The notes below the pieces were generated by a model. It was not told where the DNA came from. It worked only from the letters and a program-made list of their open reading frames with translations, and did no database searches. DNA of 32,593 bases from Psilocybe azurescens (lineage: Eukaryota > Basidiomycota > Agaricomycetes > Agaricales > Agrocybaceae): positions 1-32,593 of the forward strand of contig JAJIRX010000318.1 in NCBI GenBank assembly GCA_023853785.1, given 5' to 3'. Each line of letters starts with the position of its first letter. Position 1 is the first letter of the stretch. Both the position numbers and the translations under genes were made by a program. This document shows, piece by piece, positions 1 to 9,946 of the stretch.

Positions 1-1
1 A

Positions 2-1270
2 GGACACCCCGGAGAACTAGAAACTTACTGCGCAGTAAAGACACATTACTGGTGGCCTGGGCTACGATCCTTCGTAAAACAATACATCAAAGGCTGCGGA
101 ATCTGTCAACAATTCAAGATTAACAGAAATCCCTCTCACCTGTCTTTCATGCCAATTGCCGGACCAACTTCTACACGACCATTTGCAAACTGTTCAATGG
201 ACTTCCTAACCGACTTACCACCAGTTAAAAACAGTGCGGGACAGATCGTGGATGCACTCATGGTCGTGGTAGACCATGGGCTTACTAAGGGGTGATTTTA
301 ATACCTTGCCGGAAGAAAGGGAAACCGGAGAGCACTTGGCGCTGGAAGGAGCAGCTCAACTCTTACTCGACAATCTTTTCAAACGATTCGGACTCCCAGA
401 CAGCATTATCTCAGACCGAGACCCCTATTCACCGCAAAGGTCTTCCAAGAACTCATGAAACTCTTAGGGATCAAGTCCAAATTAACGACGGCTTATCATC
501 CAATAGGAGACGGAACCACCGAACGATTCAACCAAGAGATAGAAGCCTACCTGTCCATCTACTGTTCTTCACACCCAACCGATTGGAACAAGTCAGTTGG
601 AACATTGGAGTTCACTCACAACAATAGGAAACACTCCGAAGAGTCAAAACCCCGTTTGAACTCACCTAGGTTCATCTCCGTTGGCCATTCCACTTGCATT
701 CGAGAACACCAAAGCCCCATCGGTAGAGGAAAAGGTCAAACACCTCCTAAAAGATCGAGAAGAAGCACTAGCCGCCCATGAACTTGCAAGACAAAGAATA
801 GCCAAACGACAAAAATCAAACTTCAAACCATTCGAGAAAGGAACAAAAGTTTGGCTAGACTCCGCAACATCTCCACGAGGTATCATTCAAAGATGAAACC
901 GAAACGAGAAGGCCCATTCACAATCACAGAAGTCTTGGGACCTCTCACGTACAAACTCAAAATACCCAAGATATGGAAGATCCACGACGTTTTCCACGCC
1001 ACTCTGCTCATGCCATATAACGAGACAGAAACATATGGACCGAACTTCCTAGACCACCACCAGAAATCAAAATCAGGAAGAACACTGGGAAGTCAAAACG
1101 ATTCTGAATCACAGAAAGACAGGACAAAAACCCAAGAAAGGAGCGAAAATATCAGTATCTTATCAAATGGACTGGATTCCCTATCTCCGAAGCAACGTGG
1201 GAAAAAGAGCGACCACGTTGACGGCGACAATGAGATTCTTCAAGAATATCATCGATTACACAAACTTTGA
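2..1270 (+). pseudogene. Ty3/gypsy pol 3' end: integrase and chromodomain, frame-broken
   Basis: Integrase inserts retroelement cDNA into the genome; a C-terminal chromodomain usually steers it to particular chromatin. Reading starts in frame at base 2 with GHPGELETY, then a zinc-binding GCGICQQ motif near 96-115. The core DFLTDLP follows near 200, then SDRDP near 412-425 and TAYHPIGDGTTERFN near 487-530. The C-terminal part has KREGPFTITEVLG and HDVFHATLL. A chromodomain-like stretch (YLIKWTGFPISEATWEKE) spans about 1157-1210, and the end of the domain is in the next frame up to the stop at 1268-1270. At least four frame changes are needed (near 315, 430, 670 and 1200), so this is a pseudogene or a poor sequence. 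The family assignment is firm; the exact subfamily is not. Confidence 0.88.
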
Positions 1271-1278
1271 CCATCCTG

Positions 1279-1631
1279 ATGCCTCGCTTCCTCCAACGTA
1301 TTGCCTCTTCTTTCACCCCGAAACTCCAAAACAAACCAACTCAAAACCCCAATCTTTGATACTCCTTTGACCGATCAGACCGTAGAAGAACTTGAGATGC
1401 TGCAAAAAGAAATTCTCGCCATACAAGGAAGCGATTGATCAGAAGGAGACGGCAAAACAAAACTACTGCCCAGCTGCTGCTAAAGCAGCCCACTACCAAG
1501 CCAGATCTCTCGCCTCAAGTTAAATCTGGTCAAATGAGAACTCCATCGACGCCTTCCACTGATTGCCAAAGTAGTTAAAAGGCCAAGTCATTCTACCTCT
1601 AAACCAAACCTCAACTACTAGAACACGCAAC
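1279..1631 (+). other. Linker between pol and the zinc-knuckle ORF, with a short broken ORF
   Basis: An ATG at 1279 lies nine bases after the pol stop and opens a short basic reading frame (MPRFLQRIASSFTPKLQN). One frame change near 1355 continues it into a helical, acidic segment (TVEELEMLQKEILAIQ). It then breaks again. This could be the true start of the extra protein encoded downstream, or a tail of pol. I cannot tell which. Confidence 0.3.
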
Positions 1632-2507
1632 ATGTCTTTTATCGATACTCCTGCCGCTTCCTCCTCATCCACCCATGCCAATTCCCGCTCACGAGACAAA
1701 CGACCCGCTGTGCCTCGTCACTTCCAAACTCTGTCGACCCCGAAGTCATGGACCTCTCGCTGGCGAGCGAGGCGGCCCAGAACATCTGCTCACAATTCGA
1801 AGATCCAGACATTGTCCTTGCAATCGACGAACTGGCAAAAGTCTCCAGAGCTCACCAACAAGAAGAGCGAAATTTGTCTTGCCAGGCACCCGGTCTCGTG
1901 TTCGACAATCTATGGCAACAATCCTGTTGGATCGACTCCAGTCGTGGGGATTTGAAAGAGAGCTCTACGACGTGTTAAAAGAGATTTGTCGCGAATCACC
2001 CACTGTGCGAAAACCGTCCGTATTCTCCTCTACTAGTACCCCATTACAGAGTGCTGTCCCTTCTCGTCCTCTTCCCGTTTGCCCTCCAGCCTATCGTCGA
2101 ACTGTACGATTTTCACCGATCATTGACAATTCGCCACAGGTTTAGCCTCCCGCCTCCTCTCCCTCAAGATCTCCGTTCCTACTCGCCACCTCGAAGATCT
2201 CCAAAAACAATGACTTCGCCATGAAGCTCGTCCAATGCTTCCGTCAACTGCAACATAAGTCGCTCTCACGAAGCAATGTCGGTCACATGCTATCACTGTG
2301 GAGAACCTGGACACATTCGACCCAAATGCCCTCTGTTCAAATGCATCTACTGTCATCGATACAGCACCAGGACATTCTTTCCGAGATTGCAGCTACTGCC
2401 CAGAAAACAGCCAACACGTTGACCCTATTATAGAGGAATTGACGGCGATCTTCTCGACAACGCAGGAATCGCCAACACCACAGGGCGAACCATACGGAGA
2501 CCGTTGA
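1632..2507 (+). pseudogene. Extra gag-like ORF with two zinc knuckles, downstream of integrase
   Basis: The reading frame starts MSFIDTPAASSSSTH at 1632. It needs frame changes near 1740, 1920 and 2140, then ends in a zinc-knuckle region. The first knuckle, 2288-2329, reads CYHCGEPGHIRPKC and fits C-X2-C-X4-H-X4-C exactly. A second starts CIYC at 2342 and continues after a one-base shift as PGHSFRDC up to 2390. The frame then stops at 2505-2507. The middle part is helical (LASEAAQNICSQFEDP) and later rich in Pro and Ser. Zinc knuckles bind nucleic acid and are normally part of Gag at the 5' side of these elements. Here the knuckle sits between the chromodomain and the 3' LTR. Function is unknown; a Gag-derived or nucleic-acid-binding accessory protein is an inference. 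Confidence 0.6.
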
Positions 2508-2555
2508 AGCCGCAGAAATAATGGACTTCACTCCTTCTGAGGCATAAGGAGTGTA

Positions 2556-2568
2556 GTCACGGGGGTAA
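2556..2568 (+). promoter_or_regulatory. Candidate polypurine tract next to the 3' LTR
   Basis: A short G-rich stretch (GGGGGTAA) directly precedes the TGTTATGAC start of the LTR. That is where the plus-strand primer of reverse transcription lies in LTR elements. It is short and has a T, so the call rests mainly on position. Confidence 0.4.
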
Positions 2569-3011
2569 TGTTATGACAAGTCTTTTTCTTTTTCTTTTCT
2601 CTTTTCTTTTCTTTTCCTTTTCCTTTTCTTTGTCATCTTTCACATCATTGATACATCATCGTACACTCTGATGAGCTTTGCTTTCACTTCCATCTTTTAT
2701 GATACATCTTTTGATGAGCGTTTGATCTGTTTCCTTTATTCTTATATACATCTGTTGATGAACATTCAAACTCGTTTCAACTCGATCAGTTTCTCTTATT
2801 CTTATATACATCTGTTGATGAACATTTGATCTCGTTTCAACTAGCTGTACAGTTCATAGTATTTATACGAGGGAGCATCTACTGTATTCTTTAGCTAGTT
2901 CTTGAGAATCCAACCTGCTTAACCTGCTCTACTCTGAACTTGAACTTGTTCTTATAAATGATTGGTGGTTAGATTACGCACACTGCGTAACTCTAACTTG
3001 AGATCGTAACA
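2569..3011 (+). repeat. 3' LTR of the gypsy element (443 bp)
   Basis: The LTR starts TGTTATGAC and ends ATCGTAACA, giving a 5-bp terminal inverted repeat TGTTA/TAACA with the canonical TG...CA. Its end coincides with the point where homology to the other NACHT copy begins. It holds a pyrimidine-rich tract at 2579-2632, two copies of a 60-bp repeat and a TATA-like TATTTATAC near 2859-2868. These fit a U3 promoter region, though transcription is inferred only. Confidence 0.8.
2731..2850 (+). repeat. Two tandem 60-bp repeats inside the LTR
   Basis: The segment TCTTATATACATCTGTTGAT recurs at an exact 60-base step, and the surrounding bases are nearly the same. A weaker third relative (GATACATCTTTTGATGAGCG) precedes them at 2701. 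Repeats of this kind in U3 often act as enhancers; that role here is inference. Confidence 0.75.
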
Positions 3012-5178
3012 ACCTATATTTATATAGCCTAAATAGCCCCTGTCACTATGGTCGAAATCAAAGTATACCAAGTCGGGGAGGTGTTGGAGATCAGATATAA
3101 TGATATCCGGACCTATATTCATGACCTCCGAGATATCCTTGATGCTATGCTCTGTGTCGGGAGAAGAGCAAGAACTGTATAAATCGATGTATGCGAAGGT
3201 TGCTGAGTTTTTGGGTGATTGGTCCATGATCTGCTGTGCTGAAATTGTTTGAGCAATGGTGAGAACGTCTGTGAGAGACTGACGTGAGGGCGTTGATGCT
3301 TTTTACGCCAATATTGATCGTACAAGGCCGGGAAAAGTTCCATGTCGTTAAGAAAATCCAAGACAGAGGTCGTGAACCAGTACAGATGACCTGCTTGGGC
3401 GGCATGCGAAGGTTTGCAGGCAATGATCTTGTGAAGGCTTTCACAAAGTTCCTCTAATATCATTCGGCAATAGATCTCGTATCGAGTCTGACGTGCATCG
3501 ACAGATACTGAAGTCTATCGAGCATGTCACGATAGGTTGATAGTCCCATACTGTCAGAAAATGTGTATATCAATGTCCTTATATATTTTCCAAACATGAA
3601 AATGCTAAGGCACTTACCGTTCTATAGTCCGCTCGGCCCGTGGGCTATCCTGAACAATATCGACCCCGAGCTTGAGCACGGCGCAGATAATCTCATTCCC
3701 AACGGCGCTCATATCAATTGCATACCCTCCTGACCTTGACTCATCCTCGAGAAATTCGCGGAACGATAGGTGACAGAACTCAATCGATGCCTCTACCAAT
3801 GGAGACCCAAAGATCGGCTCCAGCACACGGAACTCCTCGGAGTATTCAACCTTGGATATCCTGATCAAGGAGCTTAAGGCGCTCAACACAAGTTGAATCT
3901 CTCCAGAATCGACTCCCAGCATTTCCTGAATCGTTTTTTTTGCTCAATTCGAGCAAGAGACCACCAAGGACACGTTTCATTGTGTGTGGTCGAGGATATG
4001 ACGACAGGATGGTAGCATAGAGTTTATCAAGATCCGAAAATGCTAATGCTTGATGTGGTCCAGGCGTCGTCAATATGTGGAGTTGTTCTCGGGGTCACAG
4101 AAATTGGATGAGGCACCAACAAATTCCAAGACAGTGGATGCGTACACGAACTGGCCAGACGCACTATGCACAAATCGCTCAATAATATGATGTGGAGGCC
4201 AAGGACGCGGGGTAGAAGACATTATTCGAATATTCTCGTTGTAAATCTTGTTGAATCCCTCTCGAAGATACACGTAAACATCTGTATCTGCATCCCTATT
4301 ATCTCGTAGAGAGAGCAATTTTGTAACGCCAACCAGAGGTCCGACTTCGAATGAATCAGAAATCCAGTACTCAGGGCGACTGACAATGAGAAATCGAAGG
4401 GGATATTGTGCTCGATGATTGCCTTGGATGTGAGTGAAAGAATTTCGGAATGCATTCGTTTTGACCCAGAGCATTCGTCCAAACCGTCGATAATGATTGT
4501 AGGGCTGTGTGCAGGCCAGTCAGTGACGCGTAGTAATGGCTCTATGATGAGATATCGGAGTTGGATATCGATGGATTTAGTCGGAAGAGTGAGATTACCG
4601 AGCATAGCAGCGTCAATTTGAGCACGAAAGGAAGGAAATTTGAGTGCGAGTTGATAGGCTATTGTTGGGAATAGCTTGGTCCCGTCCCCACGTCCAATGG
4701 CGTCTTTTGTGAAGAAAAAGCTCCCGGCATACTTGCTATCGTCCGAGATCTCCTGTAGAAGAACGGCAACCGAATGGGCGATAGCAGATTTTCCCGCTCC
4801 TGCTGGTCCATTGAGCCAAAGCGCCCGTTCTTTGGGAGTAGGGTCATTGACCCAGCCGAGTATAGCGCTGATTATCTTCTCGCGAGTTCCGGGGTGGCAT
4901 TTCGCGGAGGGAACCGTTCGGCAGAGTTATACATTGCATCGTTCGCGATATGCTGCCCCAGAAAGTGCAGTCCTATTGATTTAGAATGAGTGTAAATGCT
5001 CAGTATATGATGTCTGCCGCCTCTCACCTACGTCCCTTCCCCCGTCATAGTAGTCCCCTTCTATTTGTCGAAAGCTCCCGCCAGTAATCATGACGTTCCT
5101 CGCGCCTTGGAGCAGCTGCATACCCGAGTTGAGGGTGCGATGCGAGCGTATTGCGGAATATTTCTCGTCTTTAGGCAT
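3012..5178 (-). pseudogene. NACHT-domain (NLR-like) pseudogene, left copy, truncated by an LTR element
   Basis: NACHT proteins are signalling ATPases; in fungi they are linked to non-self recognition and regulated cell death. The start MPKDEKYSAIRS is at 5178. The first exon has the GGSFRQIEGDYYDG motif typical of the N-terminal part of mushroom NLR-like proteins. A 55-nt intron (5027-4973) precedes LHFLGQHIANDAMYNSAERFP. The Walker A motif GPAGAGKSA is near 4780-4805, the Walker B-like IIIDGLDEC near 4480-4500, and FLIVSRPEYW follows near 4365-4395. A second intron is at 3617-3551 (67 nt). Frame breaks occur near 4400, at the T8 run 3934-3941 and near 3470. The gene stops abruptly at 3012, where the LTR is inserted, and the rest probably lies left of the window. 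It is the inverted paralogue of 12902-16286. Confidence 0.85.
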
Positions 5179-6666
5179 TGTACTAGGGCTTTGTGAAGGA
5201 AGAAACAGTTGCTACCGATGTCCACAGCGTGGAGCAACACATAATTTAAGTGAATTCACACGGGTATGTGCCCTAGTCAGTTCGTGCAGTACAACGTTGC
5301 GACGTGCACTGCCATGTGCTGGATATAAATACTGCTATTAATAGCCACCACATCCTGTACATGTCTCAAATTGCTGTTAATCTTCACCCCAGTAGTCCTG
5401 ATATTCTTGGCACCATTTGGACTGCGGAGGGACAAGGAAGAATGTACTCACCTATGTCGCTCACTGTACATTATCACAGTATATCACAGAGTTGGACTAC
5501 ACAACGGTGTTGTGTTTCCAACGGAGTCCGCACAAATGCATGTACAGCTTTAGTACTAGACACAGTGCAACTCACATAACAGGGATAGTTGGAAGCAATG
5601 CACCGGAAGGCGGTGTTATTCTATTCCCAAAACTGGGTTGGACACCGCAAAATCACCCCTTCTATGTCTAACTTGCCTGCGATGGGGCCGTCGTATTGAA
5701 ACCTCCGCGAGCGGGAGCGTTGTTTTTAGCGCGTCCAGTCCATGGAATCCTCTTATCGTGTCAATTGTGCACAGTTTAAAACGATATTTGAACGATATAC
5801 GACTCAGTAGATGATCATAGCCCCGCTAGCACACATGCCAGTACCCCTTTACTTGTCGAGTCAGGGACATGGCTGTGAATCAAGCTCTCTTGTCGGAAAG
5901 TCACTACCATATGCGGTTGTCACTGAATTTACCCGAGATTGCGACGTGACTGCATTCTTTGCATTTTCTCAACTGTCCCAAGTGGTGGTTAACAAAGTCA
6001 TCTTTTCTCACTTTTGACATGCAAAGTGACTTTGTGCGCGCAAAAGTGAAGTGTGAGAAAAGTGACAATGAATGTGAACGTGATAGCAACTTTACTATTT
6101 TCTGTCCTGCGTAGGGCTGTGTCAACACTGATATGGTCGGCCGACTAATGAGCACCTTTAGGCAAGCACTACCAGTTCTGGCGCTCGGCGAAACGGTCCG
6201 GGTCCTTCCCTCCGTTTAATTTGTGTGCTGGTACAGAGTACATATAGAGTAAGCGGCAGCATGGTTCTATTGCTATATGTCTTCCAATAAAACATTCTCT
6301 CTGGGAGTGACATATTCACTCACTGTACTGATGTACGGTTTTCATCATAATGCACAAAACATTATGGCTACGCCGACTTCAACAGTCAAGTGTTTTGTCA
6401 CCAAAAGGGGCTAATATTTCGCGAAGAGATGTTGCACGTGATGTATCCCAACACGTCATTCGCGTTGACAAAATTTGTTGCAGACAATCTTGTCGATTCA
6501 ATTTGGCTGTCCCTTCATTCCGCTCAATTTCGCTCCCGCTCTTTTCTCATGCAGCCAAGAGATCTCTCTGCTGCGCTTTACACTTCAGGCGCTTTCGTTT
6601 GCACGCAACACTACGCCGACTTACAACAAACTCACAAGACTCTCGTCACACACTAAAAGTAACAGG
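5179..6666. promoter_or_regulatory. Divergent intergenic region between NACHT(-) and ArgRS(+), left copy
   Basis: About 1.5 kb without a gene I can support. It holds the shared upstream region of two head-to-head genes. It is colinear with 11364-12901 on the opposite strand, although much less conserved than the coding parts. The better conserved patches are next to the NACHT start (5179-5300), around 6000-6160 and around 6230-6340. The small ORFs here are not conserved between the arms as proteins. Promoter function is inferred from position. Confidence 0.5.
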
Positions 6667-8689
6667 ATGGCATCATCCGTGCCCCCACTCCCGCTGTCTC
6701 AGGTACGGATCCGTCTAAGTGTGTCCTGAAATCGATCCGGATAGCTATCGCGCAAAAACTTTCAAATGTACTGTTGCTCACAGTTCAGGATCCTTGGGGA
6801 GCTGGAAGAGCTAGCGGCTGAAGTCATCAAACACGTACGTGGTTATTATTTTTACATTTTGTACTACTAAATTGACTGAGCCTTGCTGCTCACAGTTCCA
6901 ACCGGACGAGTGAGTTGAGTCCATCGTGCTCGACAAGTCCATCCTCCCCTACGCGTAAATACAACAAGTTCTCACAGAGATCGACACCCCACATGCAACG
7001 TGCCCTCTAGTCTGCCCAAGTATGGCACGAACGACTCGGTCAATGGTAAGAATGTCGTCATCGAGTACTGGTCGCCAAACATCCGCCCAGTTGTTCTATG
7101 TTTGGCATTTGCGGAACACGATCATCAGTGCGTTTTTGGCTAGTTTGTATCAGGCCTTTTGGTTGGAGGTGATCTCAATGAATTATCTGGGGTAAGATTT
7201 TTCTTCTCTTCTTCGCTTTTTTTTTTTTTTGTTTTCCGTCCAACCCCTTTTCGCCTCTATTCTGTTTCTCCCCTATTCCTCGCCATTCCGTGTGTCTTCT
7301 ATTCCAATCCCCGAATATTCCACTGACATCTACCTTCCTCCCTCCCTAGTTCAGCCTAAACGTCACGGGCTTCGAAAATACGGCTCACAAGCCAGGCTCG
7401 AAAAAGACGTCATCAAAGCACCTTTTCGACATCTACGCCGCCATTAACAAAGACGCATCCACCGACCCGGCCGTCAAGGCCTCCGCCTCGAACCGGTTCA
7501 AGCACACGGAAGACGGAGACCAAGATACCCTGCGCAACTAGCGCATGTGGAGAGAGATGAGCGTGCAGGAGTATGAGAAGGAGTATGAGAGGCTGATGTG
7601 AAGTTTGATGTGTGTACGGGGAGAGCGAGGTGGGGAAGGAGGCAATGGATGGGGCGATGGTGAAATTGGAGAGTATGAGTTTGATTTCGGAGTCGGATAG
7701 CGTGAAGCTTGTGGAGTTGGAGAAGTGGAGGACGGGCAAGACCGTTGCCGTAAGAAGGGTGCGTTCTATTATCTTTTTCTCTCTTCCTGTTCATTCATTC
7801 AACCTTCATCACAGACGCAACGTTGATATACCTGACACACAACATTGGCAGTGCAATCACGCGCTACGAGAAATACGTCGCCTTCTCGCAACAAGACCTG
7901 CATCTTTCCCAATTCTTCAAAGTGCTCGAGCTTCCCCTGGGCGTCCTCGCTCGTGCAGATCAACTGCCGGTCCTTACGAGGTTCCTTATGAGGAATGAGC
8001 ACTAGGAAGAGGACGGTGGTGTTTTTGGACGAGATCATCAAGGAGGCACGGAACGTGATGCATGAGCAGATGAAGAACGAGGACAAGTATAATGCGGTGC
8101 AGGATTCGGAGGAGATTGCGCTTTAGCTTGGGATTATGGGGGTTAAGATCAAGGATATGTCCGCGAAGAGGTACGTGCGTGCACCCGTTGTCCTCTTGTC
8201 TTGTTTCTTTCCCCCTTTTTTGGTTTCATTGTTGACTAATTTGGTTCGTTTCATTCAGGTTCGGAAATTAAACATTCAACTGGGATCGCATGAAATCCTT
8301 CGCAGGCGACACTGGCCCCTACCTCCAATTCGCCACGTCCATGCCGCATTCATATCCCGCAATAACCCATCCTTCACCCCCTTCCCCTCTCTTCCTCCAC
8401 TATCACTTCCCACCTCTTATCCTGCACACACGCTAGGGACATCGCACTCCTCCTGGGCACCCATCTCAACGTTGTCAAAATCACGCTGAAGACCCAGGAG
8501 CCATCAGGCGTTGTGACGCTCGCGTTTCGGCTGGCTCATACGATCAGCAGTGTGTAGGATGTGGTTAATGTGAAGGGGAAGAAGGATGGAGAGAAGGATC
8601 AGGCGAAGACGTTTTTCTATGAGTGTGTGCGGGAGGTGTTGGCGTATGCAGTGCGGTTATTGAGTTTGAGGCCGCTGGAGAGGATGTAG
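6667..8689 (+). pseudogene. Arginyl-tRNA synthetase pseudogene, left copy
   Basis: ArgRS charges tRNA-Arg with arginine and is a class I synthetase. The start is MASSVPPLPLSQ. The region of the HIGH motif is at 7097-7108 but reads YVWH followed by LRNTIISAFLASLYQ, so the catalytic signature is lost. Then come EVISMNYLG (near 7167-7190) and MWREMSVQEYEKEYERL (7545-7600). AMDGAMVKLESMSLISES with LEKWRTGK is near 7640-7740. Next are NIGSAITRYEKY, FSQQDLHLSQFFKVLELP and MSTRK at 7995. VVFLDEIIKEARNVMHEQ follows, and SFAGDTGPYLQF is at 8296-8333. The end is RPLERM with a stop at 8687-8689. Several stops and shifts (for example after LRN near 7540 and in the HIGH region) make it nonfunctional. Intron relics are visible near 7195-7350 and 7758-7820. 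The working ArgRS gene is presumably elsewhere. Confidence 0.87.
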
Positions 8690-9946
8690 TGCTGTTCGTC
8701 TTTGTGTGTAGAGATGTTGTTGAAAGCCTGGCGTCACCAGGCTCACTGAGGAGTCACGCGGAAAATGACAGGACCACGATATATCGATAGAACGATGGAC
8801 TGGCTACAGGTGTGTACGGTGCATAAGGTCTAAGTCTAAGTCTGTGTCAAAGGAATGGGGAATGGGGATTGGGGATCGTAGTCACGTGTATGTAAATGTA
8901 TAGATAAGATAATATCGAAAGGGGCTGTGGTAAGACTGGGGCGCCAGGCCTACAGTTGTCTGGTGTTCTAGGGTAGAGCAGTGTTTGGATCGTCCAATTT
9001 CTAGGTCATACAAGGGTATCATCCTGGAATTGCGTTTGTATTTGTGCTTGAATGCCTTCGAACACTCTTATCGTTCCGCGCCCATCGCATCCTTTGGCTA
9101 TATTCGGGCGCACAAGTCTACTCGCTGTCACTGCCCATAGGCCTCTGGGTGAACGCCTTCAGGTGATCTAACACAGGCTCCGCGTCAATACACTTCCACT
9201 TTTTCTCCCGCTCAAGCACAATATTATTCTTTAGACTATAGCCTGAACGCCGCTCCCCCAATCGCATATCCAACCCCCATGGCAACGTACGTGTACACCC
9301 ACCTTCCCGTCGACGGCCCACCCGCTACCATCCGGTTCATGAGCTACACTGGGAATTGGAGACACTGGTTCTGAGATAGACGTTTGGGTTGAGAAAGTCG
9401 AAGCAGTATGTGCACCCCGTCCTTCATTTTCCCTGTGTTCGTTATCCTTTTCCACGATTCGCGTTTCTCTTCGCGTTTTGTCCCGTCTTTTCCTTGTTCT
9501 CCCATTCACAAGTACTTTGGATACTCTCCACCATATCCTATCTTACTCGCCCTTGTCTCTCTCTTGTCCCTCCGCACTTAATTGACCCCAACTCACTCTC
9601 ACACAGTCACACAGTCAGGAACTTCATAATGGCCGCCGCCATGTGCATGAACTCCAACGCACTCGCCATCGCGCTGATGCTGAGCTTCGTCGTCTCGGCC
9701 ATCGATGGGAAAGTGAATGTATACGTAGATCCGGACAGGGGTGCATATACCATTGGTGGAGTAATACGATAGCGTGAAGGATGATGGTGTGCTCGAGCGA
9801 GAGAGAAAGCGGGAGTAGACTGACGCGGCGCTTGTGCCAGATTACCTGGAGGTGTTCATCTAAAGGCCTATAGACAGTGGTGTTAAGCATGATTGTGCGC
9901 CTAAGTATAGCTAAAGGTCTCGATGAGCGTGCACGACGAGAGCCGG
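8690..9946. other. Unpaired centre of the inverted duplication
   Basis: This segment follows the stop of the left ArgRS copy and has no counterpart in the arms. With the ArgRS 3' end (8041-8689) it makes up the 1.9-kb unpaired centre. I see no RNA gene and no complete coding region except the doubtful remnant at 9276-9775. The first 500 bases look like 3' untranslated and intergenic sequence. Confidence 0.5.
9276..9775 (+). other. Possible two-exon gene remnant of unknown family
   Basis: An ATG at 9276 opens MATYVYTHLPVDGPPATIRF. After a small frame change it continues as TGSEIDVWVEKVEA up to a GT at about 9406. A plausible acceptor follows CACACAG near 9614. The next exon encodes MCMNSNALAIALMLSFVVSA and ends at a stop after GGVIR near 9772. 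The 200-nt gap is longer than other introns here. I do not recognise a family. It could be the end of a neighbouring gene caught at the duplication junction, or chance reading frames. Confidence 0.22.

Larger units (their letters stand above)
1..3011 (+). mobile_element. 3' portion of a Ty3/gypsy chromovirus, entering from the left edge
   Basis: The window opens inside the element, at the zinc-binding region of integrase. It continues through the integrase core, a chromodomain, an extra zinc-knuckle ORF and a 3' LTR that ends at 3011. Gag, protease, reverse transcriptase and the 5' LTR would lie to the left, outside the window. The right boundary is set where homology to the second NACHT copy resumes. 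The five bases after the LTR (ACCTA, 3012-3016) are the expected right-hand target duplication. The coding parts are frame-broken, so the copy is not autonomous as read. Confidence 0.85.
3012..8040. repeat. Left arm of a large inverted duplication
   Basis: The arm contains NACHT(-) and the 5' two thirds of ArgRS(+). Landmarks pair with the right arm in reverse order: NACHT start 5178 with 12902, GTCCTGCGTAGGG near 6105 with its complement near 11980, ArgRS start 6667 with 11363, SMNY near 7179 with 10842, MSTRK 7995 with 9992. The inner edge is just after the ArgRS LDEII motif. The outer edge is hidden by the LTR insertion. Confidence 0.8.

Noticed and set aside
7229..7447. Plus-strand 72-residue frame inside the ArgRS copy
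   Set aside because: It spans a pyrimidine-rich intron relic, and only its end (KYGSQARLEKD) is ArgRS sequence, so it is part of the pseudogene and not a separate gene.
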